NCBI RefSeq assembly: GCF_001937665.1
Contig: NZ_MSKL01000006.1
Location: 1-64,000, forward strand
Length of the DNA: 64,000 bases
From: Actinomyces oris
GTDB taxonomy: Bacteria; Actinomycetota; Actinomycetes; Actinomycetales; Actinomycetaceae
Reading direction: 5' to 3'
This document shows, one piece after another, positions 47,145 through 56,604 of the stretch. Each line of letters begins with the position of its first letter. The first letter of the stretch is position 1. The notes under the pieces were generated by a model. That model was not told the origin of the DNA and ran no database searches. It saw only the letters and a list, made by a program, of their open reading frames with translations. The translations under genes and the position numbers were made by a program.

Positions 47145-47160
47145 ATTTGTCCTGACAAAT
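47145..47160 (-). promoter_or_regulatory. GntR/HutC-type operator, site 2 (adh)
   Basis: ATTTGTCCTGACAAAT: perfect 7-nt arms with a two-base centre, the best copy of the dyad in the window. It lies 79 nt upstream of the adh start. Confidence 0.8.
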
Positions 47161-47220
47161 CATAGGTCTGAAGTCGGATGCGCGGCCGCTGTCCTCAGAA
47201 CCGCCCCGCGCGTCACTCCC

Positions 47221-48501
47221 CTAGACCTTGAGCTCGCGCGGCAGCCGCAGGAGCACGACGGCGACGCTGAGCACCGACAGCGTGAAGGCTGCCCAGAACA
47301 GGGCGGACATCCCGAGGTACCTCACGACGAGCAGCGAGGCCAGGAGGACACCGGCACGCGCCAGGACGCCTCCGGTCGCCGAGGCGCGCCGCTGCGCCTC
47401 AACCAGCCAGGGCGGGATCCGCGGGTCGATCGCCCCCTGGCAGGCGGGCAGGACCAGGAGCGACTGGCTGGCAACAAGGACTGTCAGGGAGACGATGATC
47501 GTCCAGGCGCCGCCCACACCCCCCAGGGTCATGCCGGCCACCAGGAAGGTCGCCCCCATGACGGCGACGACGGTGCCCAGCACCACTCGCAGGAAGCGCA
47601 GCTGCTCGACCCGGGTCACCAGCGCCAGAGCGAGGAGCGCCAGCCCCGTCCAGGTCGCGGCGGTCATGGCGATCGCGGCGGATGCGAGGCCGAGCTCGGA
47701 TGCGATCAGCGGGGCCAGGACCAGGGCCCCCGCCCCCAGGGGCGCCTCCTGGGCGATGATGAGGACCGCACCGGTCAGCACGGCGGCACGCACCTCGGGC
47801 ACCCGCAGCTCAGCGGGAGACATGGCCTGCTGCTCGGCCATCATCTCCGCGTCCAGACGGGTCCAGTCGATGGCCACGGAGGCCTCCAGGGTCCCGTGCA
47901 GGCGGCGCAGCGCCTCGAAGGCCTCGACGTCGCGGCCCTGCCGCACCAGCCACACCGGACTCTCGGGCAGGAGCAGGGCCCAGACCAGGTACGCCAGCGC
48001 GGCGACGGCGACCATCGCCCAGGCGATGAGGAGCCTCGAGGGACTCCACCAGGCCGCCAGAACCACGACGCCGGCCCCGGCCGGACCGAAGGCCATGGCC
48101 TGCGGCATGAGCCGCCTGTGCCCGCGCAGGGAGAGCTCGTGGCAGACCAGTGGCGCCACAACGAGCACTCCGCCCGCAGCAAGACCCACCAGGCCCGCGC
48201 CAATCAGGCCGACGACGCCGTCGAGCCCGGCCGCGACCCCGGCACCCAGCAGCGCCAGAGCCCCCACGAGCATGCCCATTCTCCGTCGCCCCAGGTACCG
48301 GGCGAGGGGACGGCTGGTGAAGGTTCCCAGCACCATCGCCGCAGCGACAGTACCGAGCAGGGGCAGAGCGGCGCCGCGCGCGCCGGCGACCTCGATAGCC
48401 AGCCCCCCTTCCAGGGCGCCGAGGAACAGACCTGCCGCCCATGCGTACAGGCGGAGGCGATCCGGGGCGGGCGGCGCGCTGCGCGGCGGATGCGGGTTCA
48501 T
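47221..48501 (-). CDS. Divergent sugar-porter-like MFS transporter
   Basis: A 426-residue protein with about 12 membrane helices. LLPESPVWLVRQGRDVEAFEALRRLHG is the family's PESPRWL loop, and RPLARYLGRRRMG the loop 2-3 motif, so it derives from the sugar porters, but other signatures (such as GYDxGVISG) are missing. The N terminus is Pro-rich. The gene lies between adh and the inositol transporter on the same strand; no operator is evident before it. A transport role for a sugar or polyol is inferred, and some functional decay is possible. Confidence 0.82.
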   Translation of the reverse strand: MNPHPPRSAPPAPDRLRLYAWAAGLFLGALEGGLAIEVAGARGAALPLLGTVAAAMVLGTFTSRPLARYLGRRRMGMLVGALALLGAGVAAGLDGVVGLIGAGLVGLAAGGVLVVAPLVCHELSLRGHRRLMPQAMAFGPAGAGVVVLAAWWSPSRLLIAWAMVAVAALAYLVWALLLPESPVWLVRQGRDVEAFEALRRLHGTLEASVAIDWTRLDAEMMAEQQAMSPAELRVPEVRAAVLTGAVLIIAQEAPLGAGALVLAPLIASELGLASAAIAMTAATWTGLALLALALVTRVEQLRFLRVVLGTVVAVMGATFLVAGMTLGGVGGAWTIIVSLTVLVASQSLLVLPACQGAIDPRIPPWLVEAQRRASATGGVLARAGVLLASLLVVRYLGMSALFWAAFTLSVLSVAVVLLRLPRELKV

Positions 48502-48645
48502 GGACCAGTCACCGTGTACGTCATGGGCGGCAGATATGTGTTGGGCTCAGTTGGGAAGGGGAGTTGTCTGAACGAGGAGAGGTCGGGAGGGGAACTGCGA
48601 CAGTGTCTCAGAGCCTCACGGTCGATTCAATCGGCTCGACTCGAC

Positions 48646-50304
48646 TCAGCTCCGCTGGCCACTGCCGCAGTCCCTCACCCCTTGACCTGAGCTGTACTCC
48701 TTCTCGAAGCGAACCTCGAGCTCCTCCAAGGAGTGGTACTTCGTCTCGGGCACGAACTTCATGTAGAAGATGAGTGACAGGACGTTAAGCAGACAGAAGA
48801 TGAGGTAGGTCCCCGACCCTCCGAGCTTCTCCATCATGACGGGGAAGACCGCGGCGACGATCGCGTTGCCGATCCACAGGGTGCCCACGGCCAGCCCCAT
48901 GGCCGTGCCGCGGACCTTGGCGGGGTAGATCTCAGCGATGAGGACCCAGGTGACTGTTCCGGACTGCTTGGCGAACACGAACAGCGAGACGATGAGCAGC
49001 ACCAGGTAGGGGGCGAAGGTGGGAGCTCCCTTGATGTTGCCGTCGGCGTCCTGGTAGGGCTGGATGAGGAAGTAGAAGACCGCTGCCAGGAGGCCGAGGG
49101 AGACCACGATGCTGGCCTCCTGGTAGATGCCCACGTGCCGGCGGGCGAACTTGGTGACCAGCCACAGGCCGACGGCGGAGCCCACGAAGGAGACGAATCC
49201 GGAGACGACGTTGAGGGAGATCGCGTCGCTCATGGGCAGGCCGGCCGCGGAGAGTACCTTGGGCGTGTAGTACATGGCCGTGTTGATGCCGGTGACCTGG
49301 TCGGCCAGGCCCAGGATGATGCCGATGAACAGCAGGTGGCGGGTCCACTTGACGCCCATGATCTGCGCCAGGCCCCACTTCTCCTGGTTGGCCTCCTTAC
49401 GCTGGATCTCAAGCATCTCGTCGACCTCTTCGGCGATGGAGTCGTCCTTGGACTCGTCGCGCACCCGCTTGAGGGAGCCGATGGCCTCGGCGATGCGCAG
49501 GTTGGCGACGTACCAGCGAGAGGACTCCGGCATGAGGCGGATTCCGAACCACAGGGCCACGGCCGGCAGGGTGGCCAGCACGAGCATGTAGCGCCAGGTC
49601 ATGCCGTTGCCGGACTCGATCATGACGTTGTTGAAGTGCTGCACGCTCTCCCAGGCGACTTTGTCGCCGGCCTTGGCGACGACCTCGCCGGACTTGTTGA
49701 CGACGTCGTTGGCGAGGGTGACCTCCGGGCCGCCGTGCATGCGGGCGAGGACGGCGTTCATGGAGAAGGCGAGGAACTGGCCGAAGACGATCATCATCTG
49801 GTCCACGGCCACCAGGGTTCCGCGGATGCGCTTGGGGGCGGTCTCACCGAGGAAGACGGGAACGATCGCCGAGGCGCCACCGACGGCGAAGCCCAGCACG
49901 ATCCGGAAGAAGTAGAGGACCCAGATGTTGGGCGAGATCGTGCAGCCCAGCGCCCCAATGAAGAAGACGATAGCCAGGAGCATGATGTTGTGCCGGCGCC
50001 CGTACTTGTCGGAGAGCTTGCCTCCCACCGAGGCGCCGAGCGCAGCGCCGATGCAGAGCAGGCCGCCGATCCAGCCCTCCTCCCAGGAGGTGATCTGCAG
50101 ACCGTCGGCGCCGTGCGGCAGGTACATGTAGGGCAGGGCGCCGGAGATGACACCGGTGTCGTAGCCGAAGAGCAGCGAGCCGAGGGTGGCGACCAGGGCG
50201 ATGAGTCCCAGCGAGCGCTTCGGCCCTGAGGCGGGGGTCTGGTCGACCAGCTCCTGGATCTTCTCCGGCGTGTAGTGCGCCGCAGAACTGGGTGATGTGG
50301 ACAT
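48646..50304 (-). CDS. Sugar-porter MFS transporter, probable inositol permease (IolT-like)
   Basis: A 552-residue protein with 12 helices and full sugar-porter signatures: LGSLLFGYDTGVISGALPYM, GGKLSDKYGRRHNIM, RMVLGFAVGG-like FRIVLGFAVGGASAIVPVFLGE, PESSRWYVANLR, DQVTGINTAMYYTPKV and KFVPETKYHSLEELE. A loop of about 40 residues between helices 5 and 6 is longer than in E. coli GalP. ATG 50304 has AAGGAG eight bases upstream. Site 3 of the GntR-type operator (50441-50456) lies upstream and the inositol genes adjoin, so inositol is the likely cargo. Confidence 0.9.
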   Translation of the reverse strand: MSTSPSSAAHYTPEKIQELVDQTPASGPKRSLGLIALVATLGSLLFGYDTGVISGALPYMYLPHGADGLQITSWEEGWIGGLLCIGAALGASVGGKLSDKYGRRHNIMLLAIVFFIGALGCTISPNIWVLYFFRIVLGFAVGGASAIVPVFLGETAPKRIRGTLVAVDQMMIVFGQFLAFSMNAVLARMHGGPEVTLANDVVNKSGEVVAKAGDKVAWESVQHFNNVMIESGNGMTWRYMLVLATLPAVALWFGIRLMPESSRWYVANLRIAEAIGSLKRVRDESKDDSIAEEVDEMLEIQRKEANQEKWGLAQIMGVKWTRHLLFIGIILGLADQVTGINTAMYYTPKVLSAAGLPMSDAISLNVVSGFVSFVGSAVGLWLVTKFARRHVGIYQEASIVVSLGLLAAVFYFLIQPYQDADGNIKGAPTFAPYLVLLIVSLFVFAKQSGTVTWVLIAEIYPAKVRGTAMGLAVGTLWIGNAIVAAVFPVMMEKLGGSGTYLIFCLLNVLSLIFYMKFVPETKYHSLEELEVRFEKEYSSGQGVRDCGSGQRS

Positions 50305-50440
50305 GTGAGGAACTCCTTGGGTCGTCCGCCATCGTCGGCGGAGGCGAAAGAGAGCGCTGCTGGGTGGACCGGTCGACCCGGCCCGCCGGTCACCGCACCG
50401 CAGCGCAGGAGCGGCGCCGACATCCACGTCGACACACCCA

Positions 50441-50456
50441 TAATGTCATGACAATA
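50441..50456 (-). promoter_or_regulatory. GntR/HutC-type operator, site 3 (transporter)
   Basis: TAATGTCATGACAATA: 7-nt arms with one mismatch around AT; the core GTCATGAC fits GTxTAxAC at most positions. It lies 137 nt upstream of the transporter start. Confidence 0.7.
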
Positions 50457-50731
50457 GCCTCTGGGGAAGTGGTGACGTCAGGCATTTTCAGATCCTTGGA
50501 CGACACCGCGAAAATATGCTGATCTGCCAACGAAAAGTCAGCGTCCCCGGGGGCGAGACGCAGGCCCACCAGGACGAATATGGCGGGCGGCTTCAGTCGC
50601 CGCTCTCCCGATGGCACCGCCTGAACGCCTGCCAGCACCCAGCAGCCTCAAGACCCCGGCAGACGTGCACGCTCCGCCGGCGCCCGGTGGCGGAGCTCTG
50701 GAAGTAGGGGGCGCCTCCTGCTCCAACAAGG

Positions 50732-50801
50732 CGCGGACGCACCATAGGGCTCGCGGACTCATCCTGCAGGATCAGTCCTTGAGATCTATGGTGCGTCCGC
50801 G
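50732..50801 (-). terminator. Long nested inverted repeat after mmsA
   Basis: CGCGGACGCACCATA (50732-50746) pairs perfectly with 50787-50801; inside, GGACT/AGTCC flanks the palindrome ATCCTGCAGGAT. It begins 26 nt past the mmsA stop. It likely ends that transcript; its architecture resembles the foldbacks at 5895 and 21502. Confidence 0.7.
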
Positions 50802-50826
50802 GTGATGGATGACGGAGCAGCCGGGC

Positions 50827-52320
<1,494 letters not shown>

Positions 52321-52474
52321 CGTTATCGACTCCTGATTGTCGGTTTCACGGACCCGCCCCGCCTATGGGGTGGGCAGGGCCGGACTCCGACCAAGGTCTC
52401 AGTGACGGATCGGTCGGGCGCCCAGCGCCTTGCATGTGCCTCAAGCCTAACGTCCTAGACGGCGAATGGCGCCA

Positions 52475-52490
52475 TTTTGTCAGAACATAA
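52475..52490 (-). promoter_or_regulatory. GntR/HutC-type operator, site 4 (mmsA)
   Basis: TTTTGTCAGAACATAA. The left arm fits the consensus well; the right arm is weaker (AACATAA). It lies 155 nt upstream of the mmsA start. Confidence 0.6.
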
Positions 52491-52573
52491 TGAGGGCGTT
52501 GACCACATCGTGATCTCGACGCCCCGTCGGCACTGCGGCCGAGGGGCGCCCTCCCCGGAAGAGAGCACGCACA

Positions 52574-52614
52574 CGGCGGGGGTCCACGGCACTATCCGCC
52601 GTGGACCCCCGCCG
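52574..52614 (-). terminator. Terminator hairpin after iolD
   Basis: Perfect 17-bp stem (CGGCGGGGGTCCACGGC at 52574-52590 with 52598-52614) and a seven-base loop, 65 nt past the iolD stop. It separates iolCBD from mmsA, which therefore needs its own promoter. Confidence 0.85.
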
Positions 52615-52678
52615 TCGCGGTTGGCGCAGAAGCGCGCCGTTCTCCGCGTTCTACCTGCGAACCCTCCAGGTAGTGGCC

Positions 52679-54586
52679 TTACAGGTAGTGACGCTGAGGC
52701 TTGCGGTCACGCAGGTACTCCTCGTAGGCGCGCTGCGTGGACTCCAGCTCGGAGACGCCCGAGACCGGGACGTCCCACCAGCTCGACCCGGGCGGGTTGG
52801 GGCCGTAGAGGTCGGTCTCGATGTGGATCATCGTGGGACGGTCGGAGGCCTCGGCCTTGCGGTAGGCCACCTTGAACTCCGAAATGGTGTGGACCTCGAG
52901 GACGTCCAGTCCCCAGGAGCGGGCGTTGGCGGCGATGTCGACACCGTCGATGACCTGCTCGTCGGCCAGGTGACTGCCCTCGCCGCGGCGGCGGTACTTG
53001 GTGCCGAAGCGCTGGGAGCCGCGGGACTCCGACAGGGCGCCGATGGAGCAGAAGCCGTAGTTCTGCAGCAGGACGTAGATGACCTTGATGTTCTCCTGGA
53101 CCACGGTGGCCAGCTCCATGGGGAGCATCTGGTAGGTGCCGTCACCCACGATGGAGACCACCTCGGCCTCGGGGCGGGCGAGCTTGACGCCCATGGCGGC
53201 GGGCACCTCGTAGCCCATGCAGGAGAAGGCGTACTCCACGTGGTACTGCAGCGGGCTGCGGGCCTGCCACAGGGCCTGAAGGTCACCGGGCATGGAGCCG
53301 GCGGCGTTGATGACCACGTCCTCCTCCCCCATGAGCTCGTTGAGGGCGCCGAAGACCTCGGTCTGGGCGGGCAGGGGCCCGTGGTCCAGGTGGTAGCAGC
53401 GCTCGGTGGCCTTGAGCCAGGCCTCCTTCTCCGCGGTGATCTCTTCGGAGTAGGCCGCCTCGACACGGTAGTCCGCGAGCGCCTCGGCCAGGGCCGCCAG
53501 GGCCTCGCGGGCGTCGGCCACCACCATCTCCGCGCTCTCCTTGGCGGCGTCGAAGGGGGTGACGTTGATGTTCACGAACTTCACGTCGGGGTTCTTGAAC
53601 TGGGTCTTGGAGGCCGTGGTGAAGTCGGAGTAGCGGGTGCCCACGCCGATGATGAGGTCGGCCTTGTCAGCGATGTGGTTGCCGGAGTCGCATCCGGTGG
53701 AGCCCACGCCGCCCACGGCGCTGGGGTGGTCGAAGTTGATGGCGCCCTTGCCGGCCTGGGTGTCGCCCACCGGGATGCCGGTGGCGGTGGCCAGGGCGCG
53801 CAGCTCCTCGCTGGCACCGGCGTAGATGGTGCCTCCGCCGGCGATGATGAGGGGGCGCTTGGCGGCCTTGATGAGGGCGACGGCGCGCTCCAGGGCGGCG
53901 GGTTCGGGCACCGGGCGGCGCACGTGCCACACGCGCTTGCGGAACAGCTCCACGGGCCAGTCGAAGACCTCGGCCTGGACGTCCTGGGGCATGGCGATGG
54001 TGACCGCACCGGTCTCGGCGGGGTCGGTGAGCACGCGCATGGCGTTCAGCAGCGAGGGGATGAGCTGCTCGGGCCGGTTGATGCGGTCGAAGAAGCGCGA
54101 GACGGGGCGGAAGGCGTCGTTGACCGAGACGTCCAGGCTGGTGGGGTCCTCCAGCTGCTGGAGCACGGGGTCGGGGACGCGGGTGGCGAACTGGTCGGAG
54201 GGGAGCAGCAGCACCGGCAGACGGTTGGTGGTGGCCAGGGCGGCCCCGGTGACCATGTTGAGGGAGCCCGGGCCGATGGAGGCCGTGCACATGTAGGTCT
54301 GGAGGCGGTTGGTGGTCTTGGCGAAGGCGGCGGCCGCGTGCACCTGCCCCTGCTCGTTGCGGGGCATGATGTAGGGCATCTCCTGCTCGCCGTCGGCGCG
54401 GGCGATCTCGTTCTGCAGGAGGGCCTGGCCGATGCCGGCCACGTTGCCGTGGCCGAAGATCCCGAAGGCGCCGGCGATGAGACGCTGCTCGACGCCGTCG
54501 CGCTCGGAGTACTGGTTGGACAGGAAACGGATGGTGGCCTGGGCGACCGTCAGGCGGATCGTGCCGGCGTAGGCTTCGTTGCTCAT
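52679..54586 (-). CDS. iolD: 3D-(3,5/4)-trihydroxycyclohexane-1,2-dione acylhydrolase (decyclising)
   Basis: A 635-residue ThDP-dependent enzyme that opens the ring of the inositol dione. N-terminal IAGAFGIFGHGNVAGIGQALLQ is the IolD-specific start of the PYR domain; ADLIIGVGTRYSDFTTAS the central domain; EVVSIVGDGTYQMLPMELATVVQENIKVIYVLLQNYGF the Mg/ThDP motif (GDG ... N). Family-typical length. The ATG at 54586 follows iolB after 53 nt. Lies last in the iolC-Cgl0159-iolB-iolD operon. Confidence 0.96.
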   Translation of the reverse strand: MSNEAYAGTIRLTVAQATIRFLSNQYSERDGVEQRLIAGAFGIFGHGNVAGIGQALLQNEIARADGEQEMPYIMPRNEQGQVHAAAAFAKTTNRLQTYMCTASIGPGSLNMVTGAALATTNRLPVLLLPSDQFATRVPDPVLQQLEDPTSLDVSVNDAFRPVSRFFDRINRPEQLIPSLLNAMRVLTDPAETGAVTIAMPQDVQAEVFDWPVELFRKRVWHVRRPVPEPAALERAVALIKAAKRPLIIAGGGTIYAGASEELRALATATGIPVGDTQAGKGAINFDHPSAVGGVGSTGCDSGNHIADKADLIIGVGTRYSDFTTASKTQFKNPDVKFVNINVTPFDAAKESAEMVVADAREALAALAEALADYRVEAAYSEEITAEKEAWLKATERCYHLDHGPLPAQTEVFGALNELMGEEDVVINAAGSMPGDLQALWQARSPLQYHVEYAFSCMGYEVPAAMGVKLARPEAEVVSIVGDGTYQMLPMELATVVQENIKVIYVLLQNYGFCSIGALSESRGSQRFGTKYRRRGEGSHLADEQVIDGVDIAANARSWGLDVLEVHTISEFKVAYRKAEASDRPTMIHIETDLYGPNPPGSSWWDVPVSGVSELESTQRAYEEYLRDRKPQRHYL

Positions 54587-54639
54587 CGTGGTTCTTCTCT
54601 GCTCTTCTCAGGTGGTGGGGCGGTCGAAAGGCGGATCGG

Positions 54640-55554
54640 CTAGTCGTTCATGGGGGTCATGGGCAGGCGCGGGTCGACCTCCTGCCCCTCCCAGGTCTGG
54701 CGCACCCAGGTGTGGTGGGGGTCGTCGGTCATGAGCCACACGGAGTCCTCGGCGGGGCCTGCCATGACGTTGAGGTAGTAGAGGTCGTAGCCGGGGGCGG
54801 CCACGGAGGGGCCGTGGTAGCCGTAGGGCATGACGACGACGTCGCCGCCGCGTACCTCGGTGCACACGTCGATGTCGTGGCCGGGCGAGGGGTAGATGCG
54901 CTGGAGCGCGAAGCCCTCGGCGTCACCCTCGCCGGCGCGGACCTGGTAGTAGTAGATCTCCTCCAGGACCCGCTCGACCTCGGTGTGCTCGTCGTGCTTG
55001 TGGGGCGGGTAGGAGGACCAGTTGCCTCCGGGGGTGAGGACCTCGCAGGCCAGCAGGTGGGAGGTCTCGACGTCGTTGCCCAGGGCGTAGTTGTTGACCT
55101 GGCGCGAGGAGGGGCCGGCCCCCCGCAAGCCGGTGCCGACCTCGGAGCGCGGGCAGTAGCGCAGCGGCTTGTCGGTAGTGGCCTTGGAGCCGGGCAGGGC
55201 GATGCGGGCGCCGTCAGCGCTGATGAGCGTCACCTCGGTGTGGCGGGGGACGTAGACGTAGTCGGTGATGTCGGTGAAGACCGACTCGCGCCCGGCCACC
55301 TCGAGGCGCTCGCTGCCGGCCTGGACGGTGCAGCCCCCCGACAGGGGCAGGACGAGGTACTCGTGCTCACCGCCGGGCACGGTCAGGGGCTTTCCGGGGG
55401 CGAGCGCCACCACGCGCAGGGAGGACCACTCCCAGCCGGCCCGCTCCGGGGTGAGGTCCAGCTCGTAGCTGTCGTGGGCAAGCTCGCCGGCGCGGATGAC
55501 GTAGCGGGACTGGTCCGACGTCTCGGACGGGGCGGTGCGGTCGGTGTGGCCCAT
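54640..55554 (-). CDS. iolB: 5-deoxy-glucuronate isomerase
   Basis: A 304-residue bicupin that converts 5-deoxy-D-glucuronate to 2-deoxy-5-keto-D-gluconate. SSYPPHKHDEHTEVERVLEEIYYYQV carries the C-terminal cupin metal site (H-x-H ... E), QRIYPSPGHDIDVCTEVRGGDVVVMPYGYHGPSVAAPG the second. AAGGAG lies seven bases before the ATG. It precedes iolD and follows the Cgl0159-type aldolase after 125 nt. Confidence 0.95.
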   Translation of the reverse strand: MGHTDRTAPSETSDQSRYVIRAGELAHDSYELDLTPERAGWEWSSLRVVALAPGKPLTVPGGEHEYLVLPLSGGCTVQAGSERLEVAGRESVFTDITDYVYVPRHTEVTLISADGARIALPGSKATTDKPLRYCPRSEVGTGLRGAGPSSRQVNNYALGNDVETSHLLACEVLTPGGNWSSYPPHKHDEHTEVERVLEEIYYYQVRAGEGDAEGFALQRIYPSPGHDIDVCTEVRGGDVVVMPYGYHGPSVAAPGYDLYYLNVMAGPAEDSVWLMTDDPHHTWVRQTWEGQEVDPRLPMTPMND

Positions 55555-55679
55555 GGTGGTGCTCCTTCGGCTCCTGGGGGTACTCGTGGGGATTGTCTCG
55601 TATGGGGTGGCCCGGCCGGGGCCAATTGACGGGGGTTGCAGCGGTTGCGGCGGTTCCGGTGGCGGGACGTGTCAGGTCC

Positions 55680-56594
55680 TCACAGCAGGGCGACGGCGGC
55701 GTCGACGGCGGCCTCGACGTCGTCATTGCCCGGGTAGAGCAGGGAGCGGCCCACGACCAGCCCTCTGACATTGGGAAGCTCCAGGGCCGCCGCCCAGGAG
55801 GCGCGGGTGGCCTCGGGGTCGGCCGAGACCTCGCCGCCCAGAATGAGGCTGGGCAGAGAGGTGGAGGCCATGACGCGCCGCATCGAGACGGGATCGCTGA
55901 CGCAGGGCAGCTTGAGCCAGGTGTGCGCCGAGCTGCGCCCCAGCGCCTGGGCGATGCAGATCGAGCGGATGACGGCCTCCTCGCTGAGGTCGTTGACGAT
56001 CCGGCCGCCCTCCCACCGCGAGATGAAGGGCTCGATCATCGCGTTCAGCCCGCGCTCGGACAGGGAGTCGATGGCCTTGGCGCTGGCCTCGAGGGTGGTG
56101 GCGCTGGCGGGGTCGGCGTAGTTGATGCGGGTGAGCATCTTGCCGCCGTCGAGGTGGGAGGTCTCGATGCCCTCGGCGTCGTAGGCGCCGAAGCGGTCGT
56201 CCATCTCGAAGGAGGCCCCCTGGAGGCCGATCCGGTTCATGGAGCCCCACACGAGCTTGCCGTCCAGGGCTCCCAGGAGCGTCAGGTCCTCGATGATCTC
56301 GGCGGTACCCAGGAACCCGTTGACACCGGGGCGCGACAGGGCCGTCACGCAGCGCTGGAGGAGGTCCTCACGGTCGGCCATTGCCAGGGGCCGCTCGCCC
56401 GCGCCGAGGGCCCCGCGGGCCGGGTGGTCGCAGGCGATGACCATGAGGCGCCCGGCCCCAGCCAGATCGGCGCGGGGGCGCTGGGCCAGGGCCTGGCCGA
56501 TACGGCCGGGGTCGGTGGCCCGGATCTCGGTGACGGCGTCCGTCAGTGGCCGCGCCCCTGAGGCGGAGGCGGGAGGCGTGGGTGATGCGCTCAT
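55680..56594 (-). CDS. Cgl0159-family (beta/alpha)8 aldolase, probable IolJ substitute
   Basis: A 304-residue class I aldolase-like protein of the family typified by Corynebacterium glutamicum Cgl0159, encoded in actinobacterial inositol operons. VIACDHPARGALGAG is the N-terminal strand, NRIGLQGASFEMDDRFGAYDAEG the middle, and AHTWLKLPCVSDPVSMRRVM holds the presumed Schiff-base Lys. It lies between iolC and iolB, and no IolJ (FBA class II) is visible, so cleavage of 2-deoxy-5-keto-gluconate 6-phosphate is inferred. GAGGAG lies six bases before the ATG; the gap to iolC is 10 nt. Confidence 0.85.
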   Translation of the reverse strand: MSASPTPPASASGARPLTDAVTEIRATDPGRIGQALAQRPRADLAGAGRLMVIACDHPARGALGAGERPLAMADREDLLQRCVTALSRPGVNGFLGTAEIIEDLTLLGALDGKLVWGSMNRIGLQGASFEMDDRFGAYDAEGIETSHLDGGKMLTRINYADPASATTLEASAKAIDSLSERGLNAMIEPFISRWEGGRIVNDLSEEAVIRSICIAQALGRSSAHTWLKLPCVSDPVSMRRVMASTSLPSLILGGEVSADPEATRASWAAALELPNVRGLVVGRSLLYPGNDDVEAAVDAAVALL

Positions 56595-56604
56595 CGGGGA
56601 CTCC

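Larger units (their letters stand above)
50305..50826. other. 522-bp intergenic region with operator site 3 and a foldback/terminator
   Basis: Contains the GntR-type site at 50441-50456 upstream of the transporter and the long inverted repeat at 50732-50801 downstream of mmsA. Nothing else is supported. Confidence 0.55.
52321..52678. other. 358-bp intergenic region with operator site 4 and the iolD terminator
   Basis: Holds the GntR-type site at 52475-52490 and the hairpin at 52574-52614. No gene is supported. Confidence 0.55.

Noticed and set aside
46666-48690. 674-codon open frame across adh and the MFS gene
   Set aside because: Runs antisense through two real genes and has no ribosome site or motif.
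52601-54643. 680-codon open frame on the plus strand opposite iolD
   Set aside because: Antisense shadow with low-complexity sequence; iolD motifs on the other strand are complete.
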